This document shows, in pieces, positions 8,810 through 17,582 of a DNA stretch of 64,000 nt (positions are counted from its first letter, which is position 1; the number at the start of each line of letters is the position of its first letter). The notes under the pieces were generated by a model. The model had not been told where the DNA came from, searched no databases, and saw nothing but the letters and a program-made list of their open reading frames with translations. Origin of the DNA: Qipengyuania marisflavi (lineage in GTDB: Bacteria > Pseudomonadota > Alphaproteobacteria > Sphingomonadales > Sphingomonadaceae); NCBI RefSeq assembly GCF_005884405.1, contig NZ_VCAO01000001.1, positions 116,303 to 180,302 on the forward strand, in the 5' to 3' direction. The translations under genes and the position numbers were made by a program.

Positions 8810-9378
8810 CAGAATGGTCCGTATATACGTGTGGGAGTGATGATTGCCGACAGACTGCGGTCATGCGGTTCAGTGGGCAATTGATCGACCAGCTGGCAAT
8901 CCCAGCCAAGGCCCACGGCGATGCCGTCAGGATGATCGGCCAGCCAGCGATCATAATGGCCGCCGCCTTGGCCCAAGCGTTCACCGCGCGCGGTAAATCC
9001 GATCAGCGGGACCACGATCACAGCGGGCGTTATCGCTTCGGCCTCCGCCACCGGTTGAAGCAGGTCGAACGGGCCAGTTTCCAGATCGCTTTCCTCGAAC
9101 GGGTCGGTAAAGCGCGCAAACTCCATTGGCGAGGTGCTTTCGGCGAAGCGGGGGAGCCCCAGTTCGTGACCAGCCTCGAACAGGAATTTGGCATAGGATG
9201 CCGTGGGAGCCTCATGAGGGTTTGCCCGATACAGGCCAATTGCCGCGCCTGGGGGGATCATCTGCAAAAATGGCGCAGGCGGGCGGTGGAAGACCAGCGC
9301 GCGCACTGCATCGGGCAGCGCATCAACATGGGTGTGCCGCGCGGCGCGCAGGGTCTTACGAAGGTCTTGCTTGGTCAT
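8809..9378 (-). CDS. 5-formyltetrahydrofolate cyclo-ligase
   Basis: Converts 5-formyl-THF to 5,10-methenyl-THF with ATP, returning stored folate to the active pool. The 189-residue protein begins with KQDLRKTLRAAR, has the substrate loop LPRF, and the nucleotide-binding signature VPLIGFTARGERLGQGGGHYDRWL. The order zapA - 6S RNA - cyclo-ligase is the classical ssrS neighbourhood known from E. coli (zapA-ssrS-ygfA), which supports both this call and that of the RNA upstream. Confidence 0.94.
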   Translation of the reverse strand: MTKQDLRKTLRAARHTHVDALPDAVRALVFHRPPAPFLQMIPPGAAIGLYRANPHEAPTASYAKFLFEAGHELGLPRFAESTSPMEFARFTDPFEESDLETGPFDLLQPVAEAEAITPAVIVVPLIGFTARGERLGQGGGHYDRWLADHPDGIAVGLGWDCQLVDQLPTEPHDRSLSAIITPTRIYGPF

Positions 9379-9434
9379 ATCCCCCGGCCTTAGCGAGCGG
9401 GGCGGGTGGGGGGAAGTAGCGGAACCACCATGGG

Positions 9435-9591
9435 TCGTTTGCCGGAGAGATCCTCTGACGCCTTCACGTCAGGTGGGCACCATATGCCCAAGCCTCCAGG
9501 ACGAACCCGCATGCTCAGGCAGGGACAGCACCCGAGGATTTGCTTATAGCCTCAGGGATGTACATGCGGCTCGTGCCGGGCAGTCCCGCCA
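9435..9591 (-). ncRNA. ssrS: 6S RNA (SsrS)
   Basis: The 222-base gap between zapA and the cyclo-ligase gene holds a long imperfect hairpin on the minus strand with 6S RNA features. A GGCACGAGCCGCATG arm pairs with CATGCGGGTTCGTCC. A central bubble lies between CCCTGAGG and CCTCGGG. The terminal stem TTGGCGGGA pairs imperfectly with TCTCTCCGGCAA. On the 3' side are the GGGCA/TGCCC and CTGACG/CGTCAG hairpins. 6S RNA mimics an open promoter and sequesters sigma-70 RNA polymerase in stationary phase. Ends are estimates. The 5' end follows from a promoter just upstream. Confidence 0.85.
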
Positions 9592-9596
9592 AGCAC

Positions 9597-9625
9597 TATC
9601 TAGGCGTTTGGCGCTGCACTCTCAA
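9597..9625 (-). promoter_or_regulatory. Promoter of 6S RNA inside the zapA 3' end
   Basis: On the minus strand, TTGAGA (-35), 17 bases, TAGATA (-10). The -10 overlaps the zapA stop codon. Initiation six to seven bases later would begin the 6S transcript at about 9590, where the terminal stem starts. Confidence 0.6.
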
Positions 9626-9941
9626 GTCCGCCGTCAAGCGTGGCTGCAACGTTTTCGATTGCGGTCGCCAGCCGCTCCAGACGACCGGCTATATGTTCGG
9701 CATCGAAAGCCGCTGCCGGAGCCGGTTGCGGGGTGGCTGAACGCTTGGCCTCCTCCAGCTCATCGGCAAGCAGTAGCGCGGCGAACAGCAGGTTCTTGGC
9801 CTCCTGACTCGAAAGATTTGCGCCCATATTGCCCAGCTTGCCATCGATGACATTCGCCAGTCGCTGGACATGTTCTTCCTGCCCATCGGTGCAGGCGACG
9901 GTGTAACTGCGCCCGCCAACGGTGAGTTTGAGATCGCTCAT
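9600..9941 (-). CDS. zapA: Cell division protein ZapA
   Basis: A 113-residue Z-ring-associated protein that crosslinks FtsZ filaments. The N-terminal domain has the family pattern VGGRSYTVACTDGQEEHV, followed by the long dimerising helix (SSQEAKNLLFAALLLADEL) and a variable C-terminus. It starts four bases inside the preceding 68-residue coiled-coil gene, an ATGA-type overlap. The 6S RNA promoter is buried in its last codons, so zapA and ssrS may share read-through transcription. Confidence 0.92.
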   Translation of the reverse strand: MSDLKLTVGGRSYTVACTDGQEEHVQRLANVIDGKLGNMGANLSSQEAKNLLFAALLLADELEEAKRSATPQPAPAAAFDAEHIAGRLERLATAIENVAATLDGGLESAAPNA

Positions 9942-10144
9942 GTGTCGATCCCTTCGATCAGCGTATCCAGTTCGGCAATCGTCGCGGTCACACTCTGACG
10001 CAAGGCATCGTGCCGGACGGCGAGATCGCTGTCTGCGGCACTGTTTGAGGCTGGCGCATGCTTGGCCAGCGCGGCCTGCGTTTCGATTTGGGCGAGCGCC
10101 CTGTCGATACGCTCAAGCGCCTGAGATATCCGATCTGCAATCAT
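9938..10144 (-). CDS. Small coiled-coil protein upstream of zapA
   Basis: A 68-residue protein predicted almost wholly helical, with heptad-like spacing in the N-terminal half (ISQALERIDRALAQIETQAAL) and again near the C-terminus (LRQSVTATIAELDTLI). No membrane segment or signal is present. It overlaps zapA by four bases, so a role with ZapA at the division ring is plausible. Small coiled coils such as ZapB partner ZapA in enterobacteria, but sequence similarity cannot be claimed. Possibly a DUF4164-type protein. Confidence 0.7.
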   Translation of the reverse strand: MIADRISQALERIDRALAQIETQAALAKHAPASNSAADSDLAVRHDALRQSVTATIAELDTLIEGIDT

Positions 10145-10320
10145 GGTGGCGCAGGAATATCAATATATCCGCGCCCGTGCAAAGGTTTGGATGGTGCTGT
10201 TGATAACTTGGCTGAGGGGGCGTTGAGACGTAGCCTCCAGCGTGGCCGGGTTGACCTTGCCGCTCCCCTCCGCGATGGCTTCGCGCGCGTCGAATCGACC
10301 TGATTTCCGGAGAGCATTCT

Positions 10321-12300
10321 ATGACCCTCGATACCGCCCGTTTGGCTCCGATGGCCAACGCCATAAGGGCTCTGTCGATGGATGCGGTGCAAGCGGCAAA
10401 TTCTGGGCACCCTGGAATGCCGATGGGCATGGCCGATGTCGCCACAATATTGTGGACCGAATATCTCAAGCATGATCCCGCCACCCCGGACTGGGCCGAC
10501 CGTGACCGGTTCGTCCTGTCGGCGGGCCACGGGTCGATGCTGATTTACAGCCTACTGCACCTGTCCGGATATGCGCATCCCACTATGGAGGACATTCGCA
10601 ATTTCCGCCAGCTGGGCAGCCCGTGTGCAGGCCATCCCGAAAACTTCCTTCTCGACGCTGTTGAATGCACCACCGGCCCCTTGGGTCAGGGGGTGGCGAT
10701 GGCGGTCGGTATGGCGATTGCCGAGCGGCATCTGAACGCCGCCTTTGGCAATGATACTGTCGATCATCGCACGTGGGTCGTTGCGGGTGACGGCTGCCTT
10801 ATGGAAGGCATCAATCACGAGGCAATCGGTCTGGCCGGGCATCTGAAGCTGGGCCGGATGAATGTTCTGTGGGATGACAATGCCATCACGATCGACGGGC
10901 CGACCAGCCTGTCGACCAGCGAAGACATCAAGGCCCGCTATGAAGCTACCGGCTGGCATGTGGTCAGCTGTGACGGCCATGAATTCGCCGACATCCGCCG
11001 CGCGCTGGACGAAGCGGTGGCTGATGAGCGCCCGTCTCTGGTCGCGTGCAGCACGGTGATTGGCAAAGGCGCCCCCACCAAGCAGGGCACCAGCGCAACG
11101 CATGGCGCGCCGCTGGGCGACGAAGAAATTGCCGGAACGCGCACTGCTATCGGTTGGGACGCCAAACCATTCGAAGTTCCCGAGCAAGTCCTGTCCGACT
11201 GGCGCGCTTCGGCGCGGCGCGGCGCGCAGGAACGGGCAAGCTGGCAGAAACGTCAGGAAAGTTTCGCTAAACGCGGCGAATTCGAACGGCGTATGGCCGG
11301 TGATCTGCCTGCCAATTTTAGCCTCGACAATTATATCCAGTCGCTGATGAAAGACCCTGTCAAGGTCGCCACCCGCAAGGCCAGCGAAATGGTGCTGGAG
11401 CAGATCAACGGCAAGCTGTCCGAAACCATCGGTGGCAGCGCCGATCTGACCGGCTCGAATAACACCAAGGCAGGCGGCATCGGCCCGCTGACCGCGGATG
11501 ATTACGCTGGCCGCTATATCTATTACGGCATCCGCGAATTTGGCATGGCGGCGGCGATGAACGGCATGGCGCTGCACGGCGGGATCATTCCCTATGGCGG
11601 CACTTTCCTGGTCTTCACCGATTACTGTCGCGGCGCGATCCGCCTGTCCGCTTTGCAGCAGGCGCGGGTTGTCTATGTGATGACGCATGACAGCATTGGG
11701 CTGGGCGAAGACGGTCCGACGCATCAGCCGATCGAACATGTCCAATCTCTGCGGATGATGCCGAATTTGCTCGTCATGCGGCCCGCCGATGCGATTGAAA
11801 CTGCCGAGTGCTGGGAAATCGCGCTGCGTCAGAAAAATCGCCCGACGGTGCTGGCGCTAAGCCGTCAGAATCTGCCGCAAGTGCGCAATGCACCCGAGGA
11901 GGTCGACCAGTCGAGCAGGGGTGCATACCGGCTCAAGAAGCCTGGCAATTCACGCAAGGTGACGTTGATCGCCAGCGGCTCCGAAGTCCATCTCGCGCTG
12001 AAATGCGCAGAAGAGTTGGAGAAGCAGGGCGTGGGCGCCAGCGTGGTGTCGATGGTCTGTACCCAGCTGTTCGACGAGCAGGACGCGGCCTATCAGGCGG
12101 ATATGATCCCTGGTGATACGCTGGCAGTCTCGATCGAGGCCGGGACTACCTTTGGCTGGGAACGCTATACCGGCAGGGATGGCCTGAACATTGGCATCGA
12201 CAGTTTCGGCGCTTCGGCCCCGGCTAGCGATCTGTTCGAGAAATTCGGTCTGACTGCGGAGGCTATCGTTCCGCAAATCATTAACAAATTGAACGCTTAA
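10321..12300 (+). CDS. tkt: Transketolase
   Basis: Moves two-carbon units between sugar phosphates in the pentose phosphate pathway, using thiamine diphosphate. The 659-residue protein has the N-terminal NSGHPGMPMGMADV, the TPP/Mg motif GDGCLMEGINHEA (about residues 157-170), the pyrimidine domain with FAMHGGIIPYGGTFLVFTD-like sequence (MALHGGIIPYGGTFLVF), and HDSIGLGEDGPTHQP. Length is normal. It is followed after 15 bases by gap, then pgk, forming a central-carbon operon. No Calvin-cycle genes are present, so a non-photosynthetic role is inferred. Confidence 0.96.
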   Translation: MTLDTARLAPMANAIRALSMDAVQAANSGHPGMPMGMADVATILWTEYLKHDPATPDWADRDRFVLSAGHGSMLIYSLLHLSGYAHPTMEDIRNFRQLGSPCAGHPENFLLDAVECTTGPLGQGVAMAVGMAIAERHLNAAFGNDTVDHRTWVVAGDGCLMEGINHEAIGLAGHLKLGRMNVLWDDNAITIDGPTSLSTSEDIKARYEATGWHVVSCDGHEFADIRRALDEAVADERPSLVACSTVIGKGAPTKQGTSATHGAPLGDEEIAGTRTAIGWDAKPFEVPEQVLSDWRASARRGAQERASWQKRQESFAKRGEFERRMAGDLPANFSLDNYIQSLMKDPVKVATRKASEMVLEQINGKLSETIGGSADLTGSNNTKAGGIGPLTADDYAGRYIYYGIREFGMAAAMNGMALHGGIIPYGGTFLVFTDYCRGAIRLSALQQARVVYVMTHDSIGLGEDGPTHQPIEHVQSLRMMPNLLVMRPADAIETAECWEIALRQKNRPTVLALSRQNLPQVRNAPEEVDQSSRGAYRLKKPGNSRKVTLIASGSEVHLALKCAEELEKQGVGASVVSMVCTQLFDEQDAAYQADMIPGDTLAVSIEAGTTFGWERYTGRDGLNIGIDSFGASAPASDLFEKFGLTAEAIVPQIINKLNA

Positions 12301-12315
12301 GCAGGAGCTCTTATT

Positions 12316-13323
12316 ATGGCGACCAAGGTTGCAATCAACGGTTTCGGACGCATTGGCCGCCTGGTGGCACGCGCCATTCTGGAGCGTGACGATCACGATC
12401 TGGAACTGGTTTCGATCAATGATCTGGCGGATACCAAATCCAATGCCCTGCTGTTTAAATATGATAGCACGCATGGCCGTTTCCCCGGCAAGGTCGAAAC
12501 CGGCGACAACACGATCACCGTCAATGGCAAGAGCATCAAGGTCACTTCGGAACGCGATCCCGGCAATCTGCCGCATGGCGAGCAGGGCATCGACATCGTT
12601 CTGGAATGCACCGGCTTTTTCCAGTCGCATGAGGCAGCCGAACCGCACCTCAAGGCTGGCGCCAAGCGCGTCCTGATCTCTGCCCCGGCCAAGAACGTTT
12701 CGGCCACCATCGTTTATGGCGTGAACCATGCAACGCTGACGAAGGACGATGTTATCGTCTCCAACGCCAGCTGCACCACCAACTGCCTGTCGCCGGTCGC
12801 CAAGGTCCTGAACGACACCGTTGGGATCGAACGCGGGTTCATGACCACAATCCATTCCTACACCAATGACCAGCGGATGCTCGACCAGATGCATTCCGAC
12901 ATGCGCCGGGCGCGCGGCGGGGCGCAGAACATGATCCCGACCACCACCGGCGCAGCGCGCGCAGTTGGCCTGGTGCTGCCCGAACTCAACGGCAAGCTCG
13001 ATGGCTCATCCGTCCGCGTGCCGACTGCCAATGTCAGCCTTGTCGACCTGGTCTTCACGCCGGGCCGGGACACTACCGCCGAGGAACTCAACGCCGCGCT
13101 CAAGGCAGCGGCTGACGGCCCGATGAAGGGCGTACTTGATTATACCGACGAACCGCTGGTTTCGAGCGACTTCAACCACCATCCTGCCAGCTCGACCATC
13201 GACAGCCTTGAAACTACGGTAACCGAAGGCAAGCTGTGCCGCGTGGTTTCATGGTATGACAATGAATGGGGCTTCTCCAACCGCATGATCGACACGGCCG
13301 GAGCGATGGCCCGCTTCCTCTGA
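12316..13323 (+). CDS. gap: Glyceraldehyde-3-phosphate dehydrogenase, type I
   Basis: Oxidises and phosphorylates glyceraldehyde 3-phosphate with NAD(P). The 335-residue protein has the Rossmann start KVAINGFGRIGRLVARAI, the active-site SNASCTTNCLSPVAKVL with the catalytic cysteine near residue 154, and the C-terminal WYDNEWGFSNRM. It lies 15 bases after tkt and 10 before pgk, consistent with cotranscription. Coenzyme preference cannot be fixed by eye. Confidence 0.97.
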   Translation: MATKVAINGFGRIGRLVARAILERDDHDLELVSINDLADTKSNALLFKYDSTHGRFPGKVETGDNTITVNGKSIKVTSERDPGNLPHGEQGIDIVLECTGFFQSHEAAEPHLKAGAKRVLISAPAKNVSATIVYGVNHATLTKDDVIVSNASCTTNCLSPVAKVLNDTVGIERGFMTTIHSYTNDQRMLDQMHSDMRRARGGAQNMIPTTTGAARAVGLVLPELNGKLDGSSVRVPTANVSLVDLVFTPGRDTTAEELNAALKAAADGPMKGVLDYTDEPLVSSDFNHHPASSTIDSLETTVTEGKLCRVVSWYDNEWGFSNRMIDTAGAMARFL

Positions 13324-13333
13324 AGGAACATAA

Positions 13334-14536
13334 ATGACCAGCTTCAAGACGCTTGACGACCTGCCCGCTGACCTTTCGGGCAAGGTTGCCCTGGTGCGTG
13401 TCGATTTGAACCTGCCGATGCTGGAGGGGCGGGCAAGCGATGTGACGCGGGTGGAAGCTGCAAAGCCGACCATTCTGGAGCTGGCTGACAAGGGTGCTAA
13501 GGTGCTGCTGCTCGCCCATTTCGGGCGGCCCAAGGGCGCGCGCCATTCGACCATGAGCACCAGCATGGTGCAGGGCGATCTGGAGCGCGTACTTAACCGC
13601 GAGATCATGTTCATCCCGGAGGTGACTGGGCCGGTGGTCAAACAATCGCTCGGCATACTAAGCGATAGCGACATCGGCCTGCTCGACAACATCCGGTTCT
13701 GGCCGGGCGAGGAAGCCAATGATCCCGCTTTTGCCGCAGCAGTGGCGGAAATCGGCGATTTCTACGTCAACGATGCTTTCTCCGCTGCCCACCGCGCGCA
13801 CGTATCGACCGAAGGGCTGGCGCATATTCTGCCCGCCTATGCTGGACGGGCGATGGAGCGGGAGCTCGAGGCGCTTGAAGCAGCGCTGGGGAACCCGGAA
13901 ACGCCGGTTGCCGCGGTTGTCGGCGGCGCAAAGGTGTCGAGCAAGCTGGCAGTGCTTGAACATCTGGTGGGCAAGGTGCAGCACCTCATCATCGGTGGCG
14001 GAATGGCCAACACCTTCCTCGCCGCGCGCGGAGTTAACGTTGGCAAGTCACTGTGCGAGCACGATTTGACGGACACCGCCAACCGCATCCTCGACCAGGC
14101 CGATCATGCGGGCTGTACGGTGCACCTGCCCTATGACGTCGTGGTTGCGAAGGAATTTGCCGCCAATCCAGCTTCGCTGCGAACTTGCAACGTGCACGAA
14201 GTTGCCGAAGACGAGATGATCCTCGACGTTGGGCCGGCCGCGGTCGAGGCACTGGCCGACGTGCTCAAGACGTGCCGCACGCTGGTGTGGAATGGCCCGA
14301 TGGGCGCGTTCGAGACTGAACCTTTCGATGCCGCTACTGTTGCGCTGGCGCGCACTGCCGCCGCGCTGACACAGGATGGCTCGCTGGTGTCGGTTGCTGG
14401 TGGCGGAGACACTGTCGCGGCGCTTAATCATGCAGGTGCGGCTGCTGATTTCACTTATGTTTCAACTGCTGGCGGCGCTTTCCTAGAATGGATGGAGGGA
14501 AAGGTTCTGCCCGGTGTAGCGGCCCTTTCCACCTGA
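13334..14536 (+). CDS. pgk: Phosphoglycerate kinase
   Basis: Transfers phosphate from 1,3-bisphosphoglycerate to ADP. The 400-residue monomer shows the N-terminal [12 protein letters not shown], the substrate loop [23 protein letters not shown] (here [12 protein letters not shown]), [15 protein letters not shown], and the nucleotide-site loop [10 protein letters not shown] with GGGDTVAAL near the end. It follows gap closely. The next gene lies on the opposite strand. The 83-base gap contains only a short hairpin with no T run. Confidence 0.96.
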   Translation: MTSFKTLDDLPADLSGKVALVRVDLNLPMLEGRASDVTRVEAAKPTILELADKGAKVLLLAHFGRPKGARHSTMSTSMVQGDLERVLNREIMFIPEVTGPVVKQSLGILSDSDIGLLDNIRFWPGEEANDPAFAAAVAEIGDFYVNDAFSAAHRAHVSTEGLAHILPAYAGRAMERELEALEAALGNPETPVAAVVGGAKVSSKLAVLEHLVGKVQHLIIGGGMANTFLAARGVNVGKSLCEHDLTDTANRILDQADHAGCTVHLPYDVVVAKEFAANPASLRTCNVHEVAEDEMILDVGPAAVEALADVLKTCRTLVWNGPMGAFETEPFDAATVALARTAAALTQDGSLVSVAGGGDTVAALNHAGAAADFTYVSTAGGAFLEWMEGKVLPGVAALST

Positions 14537-14619
14537 ATAGGTCAGCCCATTCCACGGTAAGGGCACGCGTATCTCGATCGCCGTCATTTTGGCGGCAGTA
14601 TTAAAGACTCGCGGTTGGC

Positions 14620-15378
14620 TCAGCGATATTCAGGATTGGGCGCGTCGAAGCGGCGGCCTTCCTTCCACAGGTCAACTGAATTGCCATGACAGGGGATGCC
14701 ACCCGCATTCTTGAGCATCCGTGCCATGTGCATCAAATTCCACGTCGCAAAGGTGGAATTGCGGCGGGTGAAATCATTGTCAAAGCCGACATAGCCGCTG
14801 CCGTCTTCCTTGGCATCGCCATAGCTGGGTCCCGGTCCCGCTTCACCGATCCAGCCTGCATCGGCCTGCGGCGGAATGGTGTAGCCGACGTGCTGGAGCG
14901 AATAGAGAACGCCCATCGCGACATGTTTGATGCCGTCTTCATTGCCTGTGACAATGCAGCCACCGACCTTGCCGTAAAAAATATATTGCCCCTTGTCATT
15001 GGTCTGTCCCGAATGGGCATACAGCCGTTCTATCAGGCGTTGGCAGACAGAGCTTTTTTCGCCCAGCCAGATCGGTGTGCCGATAATAAGGATGTCAGCG
15101 GCTTTGACCTTCTCCCAGATTGCCGGCCAATCGTCCTGTGCCGCGCCGTGCTGTGTCATGTCGGGATAGACTCCGGGCGCGATGGTGTGATCGACCAGAC
15201 GCACCTGCTCCAGGCTGACGTCGTTCCTGACCAGAATTGTCTCGGGGATGCCGAGCAATTTGTCGGTGTGCGACCCATCGGGGCTGGGCTTCAGCGTGCA
15301 ATTGATCGTCAGAGCCGTCAGGTCGGAAAAATCGGTGGTGTTTTCATCGCACAATTTCTGCTGGGTCTCGTCGAGCAT
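14620..15378 (-). CDS. Flavodoxin/NADPH-dependent FMN reductase-like protein
   Basis: A 252-residue protein with a flavodoxin-like fold. After about 25 residues come LTINCTLKP, the FMN-phosphate-loop region, a central ADILIIGTPIWLGEKSS (the conserved loop over the isoalloxazine ring), and KVGGCIVTGNEDG. This matches the NAD(P)H-dependent oxidoreductase family around IsdA/WrbA-type flavoproteins. The electron acceptor is unknown. It stands alone between pgk and the aldolase, on the opposite strand to both. Confidence 0.82.
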   Translation of the reverse strand: MLDETQQKLCDENTTDFSDLTALTINCTLKPSPDGSHTDKLLGIPETILVRNDVSLEQVRLVDHTIAPGVYPDMTQHGAAQDDWPAIWEKVKAADILIIGTPIWLGEKSSVCQRLIERLYAHSGQTNDKGQYIFYGKVGGCIVTGNEDGIKHVAMGVLYSLQHVGYTIPPQADAGWIGEAGPGPSYGDAKEDGSGYVGFDNDFTRRNSTFATWNLMHMARMLKNAGGIPCHGNSVDLWKEGRRFDAPNPEYR

Positions 15379-15522
15379 TGTTTGTCTCCCTCTATGGAGG
15401 CTCTACGCCGTGATGCGCAAAAAGTTACAGCTCTGCGCCGGGGGCCGGTTGCGAGCAGGCGTGCGGCTCGCTAGAGGCGCTGCGCGATAGCCGTGCATTC
15501 GTATGCGCGCCAGATGGGGTTT

Positions 15523-16416
15523 ATGGATATGACATTCGACGAGATGAAGGCCCGTGTGGCTGACGGACAGGGTTTTGTTGCAGCGCTCGACCAGTCGGGC
15601 GGTTCAACGCCCAAGGCACTGCGCGGCTATGGCGTTGAAGAAGATGCCTGGAACGGCGATGACGAAATGTTTGCGCTGATCCACCAGATGCGCAGCCGCA
15701 TCGTCGAGAGCGATTGCTTCGGTAATGGCAAGGTCATCGGTGCCATCCTGTTTGAAAAGACAATGGACGGTGAAAGCGGCGGCAAGCCCGTCCCGACCCG
15801 TCTGGCAGAGCGCGGCATTGTCCCGTTCCTCAAGGTCGACAAGGGTCTGGAAGACGAGGCCAATGGCGTGCAGCTGATGAAGCCTATGCCCGATCTGGAA
15901 GCGTTGTGCGCGCGGGCCAAGGCCAAGGGCGTGTTCGGCACGAAGATGCGCAGCGTCATCAAGTCGAACAATGCCGAAGGTATCAAAGCCATCGTCCAGC
16001 AGCAGTTTGTTGAAGCCAAACGCATTCTGGCAGCCGGGCTGATGCCAATGCTGGAACCGGAATACGACATCACCGCAGATGATCGCGCCGCTGGAGAAGC
16101 AGTGCTTCTGGTAGCTATCCAGGAGGGCCTTGATACGCTTGCCGATGGTCAGCAGGTTATGCTGAAACTGTCGATCCCGGTCGAAGCTGGGCTGTATGCG
16201 CAGTTGGCCAGCGATCCCCGCGTGCTGCGGGTCGTGGCACTGTCAGGCGGCTTTTCGACGGATGAAGCGTGCGAGAAACTGTCCCAAAATCCCGGTATGA
16301 TCGCCAGTTTCAGCCGCGGGCTGTTGCAGGATCTGCGCCATCATCAGGACGATGCGGAATTCGACAAGACGCTCGGCGCGGCAATCGACAAGATCCAGGC
16401 TGCATCAATCACCTGA
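15523..16416 (+). CDS. Class I fructose-bisphosphate aldolase
   Basis: Cleaves fructose 1,6-bisphosphate to two triose phosphates through a lysine Schiff base, without metal. Family marks: FVAALDQSGGSTPKAL near the N-terminus, FEKTMDG, PFLKVDKGLE, LEPEYDI, and the C-terminal ALSGGFSTDEACEKL phosphate loop. The ATG at 15523 has a GGGG-rich ribosome site and gives 297 residues. A GTG at 15493 would add ten less conserved residues. Having class I rather than class II aldolase beside pgk is common in sphingomonads by my recollection. Confidence 0.93.
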   Translation: MDMTFDEMKARVADGQGFVAALDQSGGSTPKALRGYGVEEDAWNGDDEMFALIHQMRSRIVESDCFGNGKVIGAILFEKTMDGESGGKPVPTRLAERGIVPFLKVDKGLEDEANGVQLMKPMPDLEALCARAKAKGVFGTKMRSVIKSNNAEGIKAIVQQQFVEAKRILAAGLMPMLEPEYDITADDRAAGEAVLLVAIQEGLDTLADGQQVMLKLSIPVEAGLYAQLASDPRVLRVVALSGGFSTDEACEKLSQNPGMIASFSRGLLQDLRHHQDDAEFDKTLGAAIDKIQAASIT

Positions 16417-16436
16417 TCGCAAGGCGCGCGCGTAAT

Positions 16437-16832
16437 TTAGCGCGCCTCATAGGTGAAGCGATAGTCGCTTGGCCGTGCCTCGCGCTCGGTGACGATGTCG
16501 GGTGCGGCTGCAACCAGCGCCACCACGCGGCCATGCGTGCCAAAGGTCTCGCCCAGCGTAATATTGGCCGTGTCGCGCCAGCCTTCGCCGTCGATGCGGG
16601 TTTCGACGATCAGCCGCCCGGCCCAGACGCAACGCGCATTGATCGGGCAGCGGCTGTCCTCGGCCACCTTGATCGGCGTCACGACAACATCGGCGATCCG
16701 CACGGGTTGCAGCAAGCCGACGGCGGTTCCCTCCGCGACAGGTGTGCCGGCAACATTGGGCGCATCGGGGATCACCACGCAGGCTGACAGTGCGAGCGGG
16801 GCGAAAGCGGTGAGGGCTAAACGGATGGTCAT
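16437..16832 (-). CDS. Putative lipoprotein of unknown function
   Basis: A 131-residue protein with a lipoprotein signal peptide. The lipobox LALSAC gives Cys18 as the lipidation site. The mature region contains two cysteines in SRCPINARCVWAGRL, probably a disulfide, followed by beta-rich sequence. This CP...CVWAG pattern recurs in proteins of sphingomonads and relatives whose function is unknown. Outer- or inner-membrane attachment is expected. Long overlapping open frames on this strand across thiE are not genes. Confidence 0.8.
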   Translation of the reverse strand: MTIRLALTAFAPLALSACVVIPDAPNVAGTPVAEGTAVGLLQPVRIADVVVTPIKVAEDSRCPINARCVWAGRLIVETRIDGEGWRDTANITLGETFGTHGRVVALVAAAPDIVTEREARPSDYRFTYEAR

Positions 16833-16910
16833 CCACAAACTTAGCGCCCGCTGCGCTTTCGCGTGCCTGAATGCGTGACGAATGCTTCCGCAGGCACTAC
16901 CACGCCGCCG

Positions 16911-17528
16911 ATGACCGATTGCCAGCTTTATCTGATATCGCCGCTCGAAGTTTCGGGCACCTTTCCTGACCGCCTTGCGCGCGCTTTGAAGGCAGGGCCG
17001 GTCACTGCATTTCAGTTCCGTGTGAAGGGGCTGGACCAGCACAAAGCGGCTGAGCTGGCTGCGCCACTGCAAGAAATTTGTGCGGCGCAAGATGTGGCAT
17101 TCATCGTCAATGACGATGTCGCCTTGGCGAAGCGGCTGGGGGCCGATGGCGTCCATCTGGGTCAAAGCGATGGCACTGTCGCCGACGCGCGTGAAGAACT
17201 GGGCCGTGAAGCGCAGATCGGCGTGACGTGTCATAACAGCCGCCATTTCGCGATGGAGGCGGGCGACCACGGCGCGGATTACGTGGCTTTCGGCGCCTTC
17301 CACCCCAGCAGCACCAAAGACACTGAACACCACGCCGAGCTCGACCTGCTCGAATGGTGGAGCAAGATTTTCGAGATACCCAGCGTGGCGATTGGCGGCA
17401 TCACACCGGACAATTGCACGCCCATCATCAAGGCCGGGGCAGACTTTCTGGCCGTGTCCGGGGCAGTATGGTCTGGGGACGAAATTGCCGCTGTAAAAGC
17501 TTTTGCGGATAAAATCGCCGCCGCGTGA
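16911..17528 (+). CDS. thiE: Thiamine-phosphate synthase ThiE
   Basis: Joins HMP pyrophosphate to thiazole phosphate to give thiamine phosphate. The TIM-barrel motifs are present: FQFRVKG, IVNDDVALAKRLGADGVHLGQSDG, IGVTCHNSRH (the family more often has SxHS here), DYVAFGAFHPSSTK and VAIGGITPDNC. Two upstream in-frame starts exist. The ATG at 16911 gives the usual length (205 residues), while GTG at 16863 would add 16 unconserved residues. No TPP riboswitch precedes it. The product supplies the cofactor for the transketolase and E1 enzymes nearby. Confidence 0.9.
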   Translation: MTDCQLYLISPLEVSGTFPDRLARALKAGPVTAFQFRVKGLDQHKAAELAAPLQEICAAQDVAFIVNDDVALAKRLGADGVHLGQSDGTVADAREELGREAQIGVTCHNSRHFAMEAGDHGADYVAFGAFHPSSTKDTEHHAELDLLEWWSKIFEIPSVAIGGITPDNCTPIIKAGADFLAVSGAVWSGDEIAAVKAFADKIAAA

Positions 17529-17536
17529 GTTTAACT

Positions 17537-17576
17537 CTCCAGAAGGGGCGGGTCGCGTCCCGCCTAACTCTGGGAG
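17537..17576 (+). promoter_or_regulatory. Stem-loop pairing with the ribosome site of the L,D-transpeptidase gene
   Basis: CTCCAGA (17537-17543) can pair with TCTGGGAG (17569-17576, one bulged G), enclosing a perfect GGCGGG/CCCGCC hairpin. The 3' arm contains the GGGAG ribosome site seven bases before the ATG at 17583. The structure would hide the ribosome site. It could equally be an intrinsic-terminator-like remnant after thiE, but no T run follows. Confidence 0.4.
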
Positions 17577-17582
17577 AATTCC

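Noticed and set aside
9332..9850. A 172-residue plus-strand frame between the cyclo-ligase gene and zapA
   Set aside because: It runs over the 6S RNA region and the antisense of zapA, and its sequence shows no protein-like features.
10552..11745. A 397-residue minus-strand frame inside transketolase
   Set aside because: The transketolase reading is supported by motifs and length; the antisense frame is composition-driven.
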